Source of the DNA: Saprospiraceae bacterium
GTDB taxonomy: Bacteria; Bacteroidota; Bacteroidia; Chitinophagales; Saprospiraceae
NCBI GenBank assembly: GCA_020436935.1
Contig: JAGQWX010000037.1
Coordinates: 1-50,107, forward strand
DNA length: 50,107 nucleotides
Direction: 5' to 3'
The notes beneath the pieces are model-generated. The model did not search any database and was not told the DNA's origin. It worked only from the letters and a program-made list of their open reading frames with translations. Both the position numbers and the translations under genes were made by a program. This document shows positions 36,202-44,004 of the stretch, piece after piece. Within the stretch, counting starts at the first letter, position 1; every line of letters starts with the position of its first letter.

Positions 36202-37020
36202 CTATTCTTTGATGTACTTCTTTGTTCTGAAAAAGGTCGGTATGTTGTTGAATGTCTGGCCGGTCATTGCTTCTGTGACCCACATATTGACTTCCAACCC
36301 ATTGAGCAAATCATAGTCCAAACGTACAAATCCGTATTGTTTAGAAAAATAACTGACCAGGCTGGTGGTACCCATTGTGGAGTTTGCGGTACTCTCCACC
36401 ACAAAAACTTCCATCGTTCCCAACTTGGTGGTGATGGTCTTTTTTTCGGCAACTTTGTAGTGGTATGTCAGAAGCAGCGACCCCGTCCACTGACCCCAGA
36501 GTTCATTGCCCCATGCTGCACCTATGGCCATTTGATCAGTCCATTCAGCACCTACGATAAGAGGTTTTTTGACAAAAGGAAATGGAGCAGTCTCCAGACA
36601 TGAAAAGAAACCTTCTCTAATGGGGTGAATCCACACATTCGAACCATTTTCTACTGCTCCAGTGGAGGCAAAAGCATCAAATTTTGGGCCTTGCAGGTAG
36701 GATATCTGGGTTTGATTCTCATTCGACCTTTCCTCATCTTCTACAGGTTGGACGATGAGGTGTATTTTTTCAACATCTACGGCAACACTATCCCCGGATA
36801 CCAATTGAAATTCTGCATTTTTACCAAATTCACGGTTGTACTTCAGTTTGTTCTTTTTGCCTGAAATGACGATTTCATAATCATAAATGAATACACTACC
36901 AGTTTTGTAAATTTCATTGTTTTCATCAATCTGCTCCTCTTCCAGGATAACAGAATCATATTGCTGGGTAAAGCCTGGCAGGAAATACAGAAGCATCAAA
37001 AATAAGAAAGCAATTTTCAT
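36202..37020 (-). CDS. Secreted protein of unknown function
   Basis: A 272-residue protein with a signal peptide (1-18, LYFLPGFTQQ). The rest is a predicted beta-rich domain: repeated short strands and conserved-looking GAEWTDQM, LTYHYKV, KLGTMEVFVVES and YFSKQYGFVRLDY. The last two recall DUF3108-type proteins, in which a converted signal is followed by a C-terminal beta strand; this resemblance is weak. No catalytic motif recognised. Apparently alone in its transcript. Confidence 0.6.
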   Translation of the reverse strand: MKIAFLFLMLLYFLPGFTQQYDSVILEEEQIDENNEIYKTGSVFIYDYEIVISGKKNKLKYNREFGKNAEFQLVSGDSVAVDVEKIHLIVQPVEDEERSNENQTQISYLQGPKFDAFASTGAVENGSNVWIHPIREGFFSCLETAPFPFVKKPLIVGAEWTDQMAIGAAWGNELWGQWTGSLLLTYHYKVAEKKTITTKLGTMEVFVVESTANSTMGTTSLVSYFSKQYGFVRLDYDLLNGLEVNMWVTEAMTGQTFNNIPTFFRTKKYIKE

Positions 37021-37159
37021 GGGTTAATTTTTTATTACGAAAACAATGACCTTAAAAGTTAAGGCAATTTAATAAAGATCTTAAAAAACACCAAGCATTT
37101 CCTGCTTATCCTCATCCAGGAATCAGCAGATAAAATCTTTGATTTTAACGGACATGAAA

Positions 37160-37570
37160 TTAAGCTGAAGTCATCACCAATACCATGACTAATGTGACAA
37201 TACAAATGATGGTGGTAACCCTTCCGAGCCTTTTGCTCTTCGTCCATCCTGAAAGCGCGAGGACGGTCAATATGCCTATAATGCCCAAAAAGAAAAATAT
37301 ACTTCCGGTGACTCTGGAAAGTTTTAGCTGTTCACTGCTCACCTCCAAAGGATATCCTTCTGTGGTAATCAATAAAAGATTGGTCATGGCAAAAATAGAC
37401 ATCAGAAACATAGCCGCAGCCAGGGTGGATATCAACAGAATGTTGCGATGCAGTCTGGTATTGATTTCAGACACCATGAGGTTTGCAACGATGGCGATGG
37501 AAAAACCTCCAAGCAAGGAACTGATGAGCACAATTTGCTCTGAAAGCCGGTTGAGGTAGGTTGTACTCAT
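37160..37570 (-). CDS. Small four-helix membrane protein, unknown
   Basis: About 136 residues from MSTTYLN (37570; an ATG at 37579 is also possible). Four hydrophobic segments (about 15-35, 45-68, 88-108, 115-136) with short loops. No recognisable family. Located between two unrelated genes on the same strand. Confidence 0.6.
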   Translation of the reverse strand: MSTTYLNRLSEQIVLISSLLGGFSIAIVANLMVSEINTRLHRNILLISTLAAAMFLMSIFAMTNLLLITTEGYPLEVSSEQLKLSRVTGSIFFFLGIIGILTVLALSGWTKSKRLGRVTTIICIVTLVMVLVMTSA

Positions 37571-37671
37571 TTCTAACATGTCCTGTCAGTTTTAGGGATA
37601 CTAAAGGTTTGACTGCAGCTAAGATATGGAAAATATTAGATGAGATATCTTAAAAGTAAGTCATTAATAAA

Positions 37672-38541
37672 CTACTTTTTAAGGATTTTGAGCGCTTCAA
37701 TGGCCTGATCAAATATCTCAATTCTGGCCCTCCCAAAGTCTTTGTTATTTGGATCCGTTGACTGGATACAATTGGCGAAATAATACACCTGCTGATTCTG
37801 CTCTATATATCCTACGTACCAACCGACATCTTGATTCCCCTGAATGGACCATCCTGTCTTTGCCCTGATGACAGTGCCGAGGGTGTCAGAGACGATCATG
37901 ATGTCTTTGACAATATCCATCGACCGCTGAGAAAAAGGAAGATCATTGTCGTGGAGTCGTTTTATAAAATCGATTTGCTGTTTAGGGGTGATCCGCAGAT
38001 CACCGGTAAGCCAAAACTGGTCAATTCCCCCGGTTGTGTCTGCATTGCCATACTTAACTTTCTCGAGCCATGTTTTCATTTGGGTCTTTCCCACCCTCCT
38101 TGCCAGCTCCTGATAATACCACACTGTAGAATTTTTGAAGGCTGTTTTCAAATCATGGTCGGCATTCCAATTTGGATTTTGTCTCTCCAAACTATCCCAG
38201 GGAATGACAAAGTTTTCATCGGCTATCACACCCGTTTCCAAACCGATGAGCGAATTACAAATCTTGAATGTAGAAGCAGGAGAAAATTCCTTTTCGAACT
38301 GGTCGGGATTGTAAAGGACGTACTTGTCTGCAACTGGATCATAAAGGCAGAATGATCCTTCCACCTGATAAGCATCATAGTACTTTTTGAGATCGCTTCT
38401 TATTTCAATGGACGGATTGGTTTTATAGGAGGACAGCAGAATAAATATGATAAAAAGATTAATGGCCAAAATGATTGCAGAGGGTTTTTTATTCTGGTGC
38501 TTAGGTGTCTGTTGTGATGTCATCCCATTCGAGTTGTTCAT
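37672..38541 (-). CDS. Class D (OXA-type) beta-lactamase
   Basis: A penicillin-recognising serine hydrolase with all class D motifs: Ser90-Thr-Phe-Lys93 (the Lys normally carboxylated), Ser138-Thr-Val140, Tyr164-Gly-Asn166, Trp177 in FWLTG and Lys228-Thr-Gly230. An N-terminal hydrophobic helix (about 21-38) directs it to the periplasm, as signal peptide or anchor. A start at residue 7 (38523) is also possible. The 5' end overlaps the DUF4272 gene by 41 or 23 bp. Spectrum cannot be predicted. BlaR-type sensor domains have similar motifs, but here there is no peptidase domain. No mobile element adjoins, so likely intrinsic to the chromosome. Confidence 0.88.
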   Translation of the reverse strand: MNNSNGMTSQQTPKHQNKKPSAIILAINLFIIFILLSSYKTNPSIEIRSDLKKYYDAYQVEGSFCLYDPVADKYVLYNPDQFEKEFSPASTFKICNSLIGLETGVIADENFVIPWDSLERQNPNWNADHDLKTAFKNSTVWYYQELARRVGKTQMKTWLEKVKYGNADTTGGIDQFWLTGDLRITPKQQIDFIKRLHDNDLPFSQRSMDIVKDIMIVSDTLGTVIRAKTGWSIQGNQDVGWYVGYIEQNQQVYYFANCIQSTDPNNKDFGRARIEIFDQAIEALKILKK

Positions 38542-39151
38542 AGTAAGTTAACCAATTAATTGCATAATGTCTTTCCCTGACAACACCTGGATTTAAACTC
38601 ATTTTTTCGTTGTCGCAATTTCTGACAGCCCAATGAAGCCTGTACAGAAGATCAGATTGATCCAAGATTTCTGACTTTTCTCTCAACACTGAATTTTCTA
38701 TAAATTCTTCAGTGGAAGACATAAAGTCAGGTAAAAAATCAAGTATATCTTCAATTGAAACTTCAACAGTTGGTAAGTCAATCTTATCATATTTTTTGAT
38801 TGCCCACAACAATATCCATACACATTCAGATCTCCAAGAAATATCAATGAGCTCCTGAGGATTAAACATTTCTTTTGAAAGGAACTGACGCTGCTCAATT
38901 GGAGAAGCTGAACTCCACAGGTTTTCAGACTTTAGAAAGTCAACAACATTTGATTTATCTTCTTCTACTTCACCAATGTAGCCCAAATAGGTGAGTACAA
39001 GGATCCTTTTTGCAATCTCCTGCGGGCTTCTTAGCTGAGTCTCGGATTCTTCTTCAATGGCGGGCAGATGCCCGATGTAAGGAATTCCTAAATCGATTAG
39101 CATTCCTTCAGTAAATTGTTTCCTCTCAATTGCTGTTTTATGCATTGCCAT
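38501..39151 (-). CDS. DUF4272 domain protein
   Basis: A 216-residue soluble protein. It matches DUF4272 in the early pattern RKQFTEGMLIDLGIPYIGHLPAI, the following AKRILVLTYLG and the late DLLYRLHWAVRN. DUF4272 proteins have no established activity; many lie beside polymorphic-toxin or immunity genes. Here it is 99 bp from an Imm32-like gene and overlaps the beta-lactamase start, an arrangement suggesting translational coupling. Confidence 0.75.
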   Translation of the reverse strand: MAMHKTAIERKQFTEGMLIDLGIPYIGHLPAIEEESETQLRSPQEIAKRILVLTYLGYIGEVEEDKSNVVDFLKSENLWSSASPIEQRQFLSKEMFNPQELIDISWRSECVWILLWAIKKYDKIDLPTVEVSIEDILDFLPDFMSSTEEFIENSVLREKSEILDQSDLLYRLHWAVRNCDNEKMSLNPGVVRERHYAINWLTYYEQLEWDDITTDT

Positions 39152-39250
39152 ATTAGTTAATCAATGTAGCCAGAAAATCGGATTTGGTCCGAATCAATAT
39201 TACGAAGATTCAGCTGCTCAAATTGTAACATTGGTTTTAAACAACTAGCT

Positions 39251-39595
39251 CTAACTCTTTTCTCTTGTAATATATCTGTCATAAAACTTGCCAGAGCCTT
39301 TGGCATCAAGTCTTCCAACAATAGTCTTTGAAGAACTTTGAGACAAATCAAACCCGGGATTTAAATGATGATGCTCTCTTGCATCTACCGGCAAATAATT
39401 ATCGTCCAATTTTTCCTGATCAAGTTCTGCAAGTCCAAGAAGAAATTTTGCAAACGATCTGAGACCTTCCGGATCTCCATGAATGAAGACTTCTCCATTT
39501 TCCGCTTGATTGCCATCGGATTCATCACCATCCAGCGAAAAAAAAATGTCCAAATGGCCTTCCAGTTGGATACGTCGGTTGTAACTATTTTCCAT
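39251..39595 (-). CDS. Imm32-like immunity protein
   Basis: A 114-residue acidic protein resembling the Imm32 immunity family of polymorphic toxin systems. Visible features are EVFIHGDPEGLRSFAKFLL (about 35-53), LPVDAREHHHLNP (68-80) and a final GRLDAKGSGKFYDRYI. No cognate toxin is in the window, so it would be an orphan or a member of an immunity bank. Assignment rests on recalled family patterns. Confidence 0.6.
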   Translation of the reverse strand: MENSYNRRIQLEGHLDIFFSLDGDESDGNQAENGEVFIHGDPEGLRSFAKFLLGLAELDQEKLDDNYLPVDAREHHHLNPGFDLSQSSSKTIVGRLDAKGSGKFYDRYITREKS

Positions 39596-39636
39596 AATTT
39601 ATAATGTCAGATTGATATTAGGAAGTTAAAAAAAAT

Positions 39637-40056
39637 TCACTTCACCACCCAATCGTCCTTGTATTCAACGCTATACGAACCAAATTTGGTTTTGAGTTCA
39701 TCCTCAATTTTTTCTACTTTTTTGAGTGCAATGACTTCGCGCTCATTCATGGTGCCATCGGGATTGAAATAATAATCGCGGGTAGGTTCAGTTGCGAAGA
39801 CCCACATCACTGCCAATTTATCTTTGTATTCTCCCCTTACAGATTTCACCAAATGGCCTTTAAGACCAATCCAGTACTTTTCGTATTCGGGTATTACTTT
39901 CGAAACAAAAAAAGCGGAAAAATCTTCAAGAGTGATGCCAGGATTCAGTTGTATGTCCATGACATGGATGCCCAAAAGATTGTCTCTCTGCAAAGATTGA
40001 CTGTTTCCGATAATTGTTGAAGCCAGGATCAGTAGCGCGACGCATACATTTTTCAT
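39637..40056 (-). CDS. Small secreted protein, ABM-like fold possible
   Basis: Start at MKNVCV (40056) gives a signal peptide (1-20, ASTIIGNSQS) and a 139-residue protein; the longer frame to 40149 has a non-conserved tail. The mature part (IHVMDIQLNPGITLEDFSAFF, EYEKYWIGLKGHLVKSVRGEY, LAVMWVFATEP) has a beta-alpha-beta rhythm like small dimeric alpha-beta barrel proteins. Function unknown. Follows the NADP-reductase-like gene by about 100 bp on the same strand. Confidence 0.6.
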   Translation of the reverse strand: MKNVCVALLILASTIIGNSQSLQRDNLLGIHVMDIQLNPGITLEDFSAFFVSKVIPEYEKYWIGLKGHLVKSVRGEYKDKLAVMWVFATEPTRDYYFNPDGTMNEREVIALKKVEKIEDELKTKFGSYSVEYKDDWVVK

Positions 40057-40159
40057 ATTATAAATTACAAGTTTTACATAATGACAAAAAAGGAATAGAT
40101 TTTTGCAAGGTGCTTTGGTTGTTAGTGTCCAATTGTCCTGCAATTGCAATGATAAGATC

Positions 40160-40813
40160 TTATCGAATGATTTTAAATCCTATGTAACCATTTTTTGTGG
40201 CCAAATACGTACTCAGCCAAATGGGCAACATCATTTCCAGACTTCTCGCGTGTATTATGCTGCCCAGGTCAATGATGTCTGTCCAATTAAAGTCACGGAG
40301 CAACTCTTGCACATCTTTTTTAGCAGCTTCGTCATTTCCAGCCATAAACATGGTAGCGCTTGCACCACATTTGCCTGCGTCAACCATTACCTCACAGTTG
40401 ACGATGTTCAATGATTTGACGACATGGGCGTTCGGTAAAAGATTTTGGATTTCTTCACCCAAAGAATTGGTATTGCACAATTCAGGAATTAATGTTGGCG
40501 GCATACCCTTCGAAAAATCCAATGGGTTGCTCACATCAACAATCGTTTTTCCCGCGAAATAACTTGCATCCACCAGCTTCAGTGCTTCAATGGTTTTTTC
40601 ACCCTTTGTGCAGTTAAAAATGACCTCTGCAAATTTTACAGCATCTTCAAAAGTGCCATGGCCGGCATTACCACCATTTTGAGAAACCCACAGATTTGCC
40701 TTCTCATTGTCGGCTGTCCTTGAGCCCATCATCACCTGATGCCCCAATTGTATCAATTTTGTCCCTATGGTATTACCCACCATACCCGTACCAAGAATCG
40801 CAATTTTTTTCAT
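40160..40813 (-). CDS. F420/NADP oxidoreductase-like Rossmann protein
   Basis: A 217-residue protein with the N-terminal nucleotide-binding motif AILGTGMVGNTIG (5-17) and SR at the end of strand 2 (MMGSRT), which favours NADP(H). This is the NADP oxidoreductase coenzyme F420-dependent domain family, which in F420-lacking bacteria includes NAD(P)-dependent reductases of other substrates. Conserved VVDVSNPLDFSKGMPPT and the VKSLNIVNCEVM region follow. Divergent from an HxlR regulator, with a palindrome over its probable promoter, so probably the regulator's target. Confidence 0.8.
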   Translation of the reverse strand: MKKIAILGTGMVGNTIGTKLIQLGHQVMMGSRTADNEKANLWVSQNGGNAGHGTFEDAVKFAEVIFNCTKGEKTIEALKLVDASYFAGKTIVDVSNPLDFSKGMPPTLIPELCNTNSLGEEIQNLLPNAHVVKSLNIVNCEVMVDAGKCGASATMFMAGNDEAAKKDVQELLRDFNWTDIIDLGSIIHARSLEMMLPIWLSTYLATKNGYIGFKIIR

Positions 40814-40881
40814 TGTTCGTTTTTAATTGAGTTGAATGAAAACCTCCAAAGTAATATTTAAGGAGATTTTTTTTGTTTTAC

Positions 40882-40932
40882 TAAATTTGAACTATACTTT
40901 TTACAGTAACAAATGTATTTATAGTAAATTTG
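40882..40932 (+). promoter_or_regulatory. Two TAAATTTG -7 boxes upstream of the HxlR-type gene
   Basis: TAAATTTG occurs at 40882-40889 and 40925-40932; both match TAnnTTTG exactly. A well-placed TTG -33 element is not evident for either, so they are only candidates. Confidence 0.3.
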
Positions 40933-40961
40933 TGAAACAAGAACTGTCAAGTTTGACAGTT
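40910..40961 (-). promoter_or_regulatory. Candidate promoter of the reductase gene with overlapping operator
   Basis: On the minus strand a perfect Bacteroidota -7 box TACATTTG (40910-40917) has a TTG 20 bp upstream (40938-40940). Adjacent is a palindrome AACTGTCAA-GT-TTGACAGTT (40942-40961) with 9-bp perfect arms. It also lies 13 bp before the hxlR-type ATG, so binding could control both genes. Confidence 0.5.
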
Positions 40962-40974
40962 ACAATTATTACTC

Positions 40975-41349
40975 ATGATTATTAAAGGAAAACACGCTGC
41001 CTACCAATTGGAGGACAAAACTTACCATTGCGCCATGGACATCACCATGAATTTTATCGGTGGAAAATGGAAAACAGTAGTCCTTTGGTATTTGAAAAAT
41101 GAAACCCTCCGATTTGGCGAACTCAAAAAGAGGATTCCCGACATCACCGAAAAAATGCTGAGTATCCAGTTGCGTGCCCTGGAGGAAGATGGCTTGATCT
41201 TAAGAAATGTCTACGGCATAAAACCTCCCGTAAAAGTAGAATATTCCCTAACGGATTTTGGAAAGACCCTGATCCCGGTTTTGAATGCCATTGCCAAATG
41301 GGGTCGTGACTTGGGAGAGGGAAAGGGGGAGTTGGTGTTTTTGGATTAG
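40975..41349 (+). CDS. HxlR-family transcriptional regulator
   Basis: A 124-residue winged-helix protein of the HxlR/DUF24 family. Conserved CAMDITMNFIGGKWKTVVLWYL (19-40) is followed by RFGELKKRIPDITEKMLSIQLRALEEDGLI and YSLTDFGKTLIPVL. Cys19 sits where redox- or quinone-sensing HxlR members (HypR/YodB type) carry their reactive Cys. Divergent from the reductase gene, with an operator-like palindrome between, the usual autoregulator/target arrangement. Confidence 0.88.
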   Translation: MIIKGKHAAYQLEDKTYHCAMDITMNFIGGKWKTVVLWYLKNETLRFGELKKRIPDITEKMLSIQLRALEEDGLILRNVYGIKPPVKVEYSLTDFGKTLIPVLNAIAKWGRDLGEGKGELVFLD

Positions 41350-41355
41350 GGCAAT

Positions 41356-41369
41356 AATTGAATTCAATT
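41356..41369. other. 14-bp perfect palindrome between convergent genes
   Basis: AATTGAATTCAATT lies between the stops of the HxlR gene and the Crp gene. It is too AT-rich for a confident terminator call. Confidence 0.25.
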
Positions 41370-41429
41370 TATTTGGCATAGGTTCAAACATTTCACTCTT
41401 TCCAAAAACCTTGAATGCAATCCCCTACC

Positions 41430-42095
41430 CTACAACTTCACCTTCACCATATTCCTGCTCTGCTCCAGCTCACCGGCGTCTTCGAGCTTTTTCATCAGTC
41501 TGGAAATCACCACTCTTGAGGAATTGAGGTCACGGGCGATCTGGAAGTGGGTGATTTTGAGTTTTTCATCACCGAGGACCATGGCCTTGTCGCGCAGGTA
41601 CTTTATGATGCGGTCTTCCATGTTGTGAAAGGCCAGGTTGTCGATGGCTTCCAGCATTTCGTTGAGCCTGGTATTGTAGCTTTCGAGAACGAAGTTGCGC
41701 CACTTTTTGAACTTGACCATCCAAATGTCGAGGTATTCCACCGGGACCATGATGATTTCACAAGGTTCTTCGGTGATGGCGCGAATATTGCTTTTTGTGG
41801 CCCTGGAACAACAGTTGAGGGTCATAGCACAGGTATCACCCAATTCGAGGTAGTAGAGCAGGAGTTCACGGCCTTCTTCGTCTTCTGTCATGATGCGCAC
41901 TGATCCATTGATGACGAGGGGCATATTGGTGATCTTGTCGCCCAGGTCGATGATGACGTGTTCTGCAGGAAAACGGGTGACTTTGCCAAAGCGGCATATC
42001 TCGTCGATCAGTTCAGCCTCAAAGAGGTACTGGAATTTTTCAAAAAGACGGTCGTAACACTTGGCGTCGTAGGGTTTGAAGGCGGTATCTGTCAT
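41430..42095 (-). CDS. Crp/Fnr-family regulator with Cys-rich effector domain
   Basis: A 221-residue regulator starting at MTDTAF (42095), whose ATG overlaps the TGA of the upstream hydroxylase (ATGA). The N-terminal beta-roll (about 20-130) includes HVIIDLGDKITNMPLVINGSVRI. A full-length Crp-type HTH (about 160-215, HFQIARDLNSSRVVISRLMKKLEDAG) follows. The effector domain has the cluster CAMTLNCC plus further Cys (KCYD, RFCKVT-like region ICRFG, EEPCE), suggesting redox, metal or NO sensing rather than cAMP. Signal not determinable. Coupled translation suggests it controls, or is co-controlled with, the hydroxylase. Confidence 0.85.
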   Translation of the reverse strand: MTDTAFKPYDAKCYDRLFEKFQYLFEAELIDEICRFGKVTRFPAEHVIIDLGDKITNMPLVINGSVRIMTEDEEGRELLLYYLELGDTCAMTLNCCSRATKSNIRAITEEPCEIIMVPVEYLDIWMVKFKKWRNFVLESYNTRLNEMLEAIDNLAFHNMEDRIIKYLRDKAMVLGDEKLKITHFQIARDLNSSRVVISRLMKKLEDAGELEQSRNMVKVKL

Positions 42096-43333
42096 CCTGT
42101 GGTGATTGCTTGGTGCGGTTGTGATAAGATAAATATGCTCATGGCCACGCTGGTCAGGCAATACAATATTACAACAATTGCCGGTAAGCCAAACCACGTG
42201 CCCAAGTTAAATACTATGACCAGGGCAAAAATGGTCTTGAGTCCTTCTACGAAAGGTGCCTGGCGGCTGTAATCCATCAGCGAGGTATAGGCATAAATGG
42301 ACACAAATATAAAAAGCGCATACAGACACATGGTCGAAAAATCGATGTCCGCGATGATGTACATGAGGTGGAGCATCATACCCAGATTGATGACAAGCTG
42401 GATCCAGGACCATGTGGTGATGAGTTTTCCTTCGGGCGTGTCATACTTTTTGCATGCATAGGGATCTTCAATGGCATGAACCGGGTGGGCAGCTTTCTGG
42501 TCTTCAGGGCGCCAGCCTGTTGGACGAAACCAGATGCTAAGTTTATCTCCTATTTTGTTGGTCCTTACTGCGTCCTTGATCAACAACCAAAGATGCTGGT
42601 AATTGATGAGAATGGGATTCCAGGTGTTCACCGCTCTTTTTACTCCATAAACCGGTGGTATTTCGTCTTTTTCTTCCTGAAAGGTGCCAAACATTTTGTC
42701 CCAGATGATGAAGATCTGTCCATAGTTTTTGTCCAGATAAATGTCATTGATGGCGTGGTGCACCCTGTGGTGCGAAGGTGTAACGATGATTTTTTCCAAA
42801 AACCCCATCCTTTTGATGAGTCGGGTGTGGTACCAAAACTGTGCGAACAAATGCAATGGCGCAACGACGTCGATGACTTCAGGTGGTACACCCAATAAGG
42901 CTGTCGGGATGAGCAGGAAGGTAAATACCGCGATGACCGTTGATACAGGCTGTCTCAAAGCACACGCGAGATTGAATTCCTCGCTGCTGTGGTGCACGAT
43001 GTGCCTGTTCCAGAATACATTGACCACGTGCTCAAATCTATGGCTCCAGTAGCCTGCAAAATCCAGCCCTACAAAACAAACGAGGTACATCCACCATTTG
43101 GGTTCTGCCTTAAAGAAGGCCAGGTGGTTGTAAAACCACGTGTATGAGATGATGATGATGGTAAGTCCGAGCACTTCCTTGAGCGTATTCGTCATGCCCG
43201 AGCTGATGGAGGAAATGGTGTCAAAATTGCGATAGTTGCGCACGCCCATCCGCCGCCCAATGAGAAATTCGACGCCCATGAGCAGAATGAAGAAGGGAAT
43301 GGCGATCATCAAGACCTGTGCATACTGGACCAT
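42092..43333 (-). CDS. Fatty acid hydroxylase/sterol desaturase superfamily membrane protein
   Basis: A 413-residue integral membrane di-iron enzyme. The three His clusters are present: HRFEH (98-102), HIVHHSSEE (111-119) and HHRVHH (188-193), with a supporting HLFAQFWYH (161-169). Several TM helices flank them, and an extra hydrophobic C-terminal segment (about 320-413) lies beyond the usual domain. Likely hydroxylates or desaturates a membrane lipid, alkylglycerol or carotenoid-like substrate. Overlaps the Crp gene by 4 bp. Confidence 0.85.
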   Translation of the reverse strand: MVQYAQVLMIAIPFFILLMGVEFLIGRRMGVRNYRNFDTISSISSGMTNTLKEVLGLTIIIISYTWFYNHLAFFKAEPKWWMYLVCFVGLDFAGYWSHRFEHVVNVFWNRHIVHHSSEEFNLACALRQPVSTVIAVFTFLLIPTALLGVPPEVIDVVAPLHLFAQFWYHTRLIKRMGFLEKIIVTPSHHRVHHAINDIYLDKNYGQIFIIWDKMFGTFQEEKDEIPPVYGVKRAVNTWNPILINYQHLWLLIKDAVRTNKIGDKLSIWFRPTGWRPEDQKAAHPVHAIEDPYACKKYDTPEGKLITTWSWIQLVINLGMMLHLMYIIADIDFSTMCLYALFIFVSIYAYTSLMDYSRQAPFVEGLKTIFALVIVFNLGTWFGLPAIVVILYCLTSVAMSIFILSQPHQAITTG

Positions 43334-43389
43334 GGTTTAGCTTCTTTGATTTGTATTGCAAATTTGCGCATTTTTGGGGTAAAATTGAG

Positions 43390-43412
43390 ATTTGAAAATT
43401 GAAAATTGAAAT
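43390..43412 (+). repeat. TTGAAAA-type repeat at the toxin breakpoint
   Basis: Twenty-two of 23 bases match the reverse complement of 547-569 in the left repeat region. It lies immediately before the first recognisable codon of the truncated toxin, replacing the toxin's 5' half. Confidence 0.7.
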
Positions 43413-43414
43413 CG

Positions 43415-43555
43415 GGTCTGCTGCGATTTGCTTTTTTTGAAGGCAATAAATTGGTAATAACCATCAACGGATTTCAAAAGAAAACACAGAAAACACCAAA
43501 AAGTGAAATTGACAAAGCTAAAAAAATAAGAATTGAATATGAATCAGAAAAATAA
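43415..43555 (+). pseudogene. 5'-truncated HigB/RelE-like toxin remnant
   Basis: The frame reads GLLRFAFFEGNKLVITINGF then QKKTQKTPKSEIDKAKK and stops at TAA 43553-43555. The pattern RxFxFFxGNKLVxxxGFxKKTQKTPxxEIxxAKK is the C-terminal half of HigB-type (phage Gp49-like, RelE/ParE superfamily) toxins. About 46 codons remain; a TGA at 43400-43402 and repeat sequence replace the N-terminal half, and the neighbouring hydroxylase gene begins at 43333. Its 3' end overlaps the antitoxin start by 17 bp, as in functional higBA operons. Confidence 0.75.
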
Positions 43556-43847
43556 AAATACTAAAAGTCTGAATGACCTAAAAGAAAAGTACTACGGGAA
43601 AGTAGGCACTCCGAAAAGAGACCATTTAGAAGAAGGTTACAAAACATTTAAAATTGGGGTAATTTTGAAGGAAGCAAGAATGAAATCTGGCTTAACTCAA
43701 CAGGAATTGGCCGAAAAATCAGGCACTACGAAATCTTATATATCGAAAATAGAGAACGATGTAAAAGAGGTGAAAATTTCTACACTACAAAAGATTGTGG
43801 AACTAGGATTAGGCGGGAACATTGAATTAAATATTCAATTAAGTTAA
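43539..43847 (+). CDS. HigA-type XRE-family antitoxin
   Basis: A 102-residue DNA-binding protein. ATG at 43539 is preferred over a TTG at 43533. The N-terminal arm (LNDLKEKYYGKVGTPKRDHLEEGYKTF) is typical of antitoxins; the helix-turn-helix (about 45-95) reads ILKEARMKSGLTQQELAEKSGTTKSYISKIEND. Its toxin partner directly upstream survives only as a C-terminal remnant, so it is an orphan that may still repress or protect against related toxins. Confidence 0.85.
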   Translation: MNQKNKNTKSLNDLKEKYYGKVGTPKRDHLEEGYKTFKIGVILKEARMKSGLTQQELAEKSGTTKSYISKIENDVKEVKISTLQKIVELGLGGNIELNIQLS

Positions 43848-43957
43848 ACCACCTCAGATAACACGAAACTACCGTTAGCACTGCTATCGTCATCGGCCAT
43901 TGGTAGTGTCGACAACAGGAGATAAAGATGGCAAAAGTTTAAATAAGGAGTGGTACT

Positions 43958-43996
43958 GGCTAAAATCTAATAGCTAATGGCTAAGAGCTTAAAGCC
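43958..43996 (+). repeat. GGCTAAAATC-type short repeat next to lpxH stop
   Basis: A run of GGCTAAAATC, AGCTAATGGC and TAAGAGCTTAAAGCC words, related to 10924-10964. In both places the run ends at or within a few bases of a minus-strand gene's stop codon. Confidence 0.65.
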
Positions 43997-44004
43997 AACA
44001 TCTT

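Noticed and set aside
39157-39351. Small minus-strand frame between DUF4272 and the Imm32-like gene
   Set aside because: It overlaps the Imm32-like gene in another frame and shows no conserved pattern.
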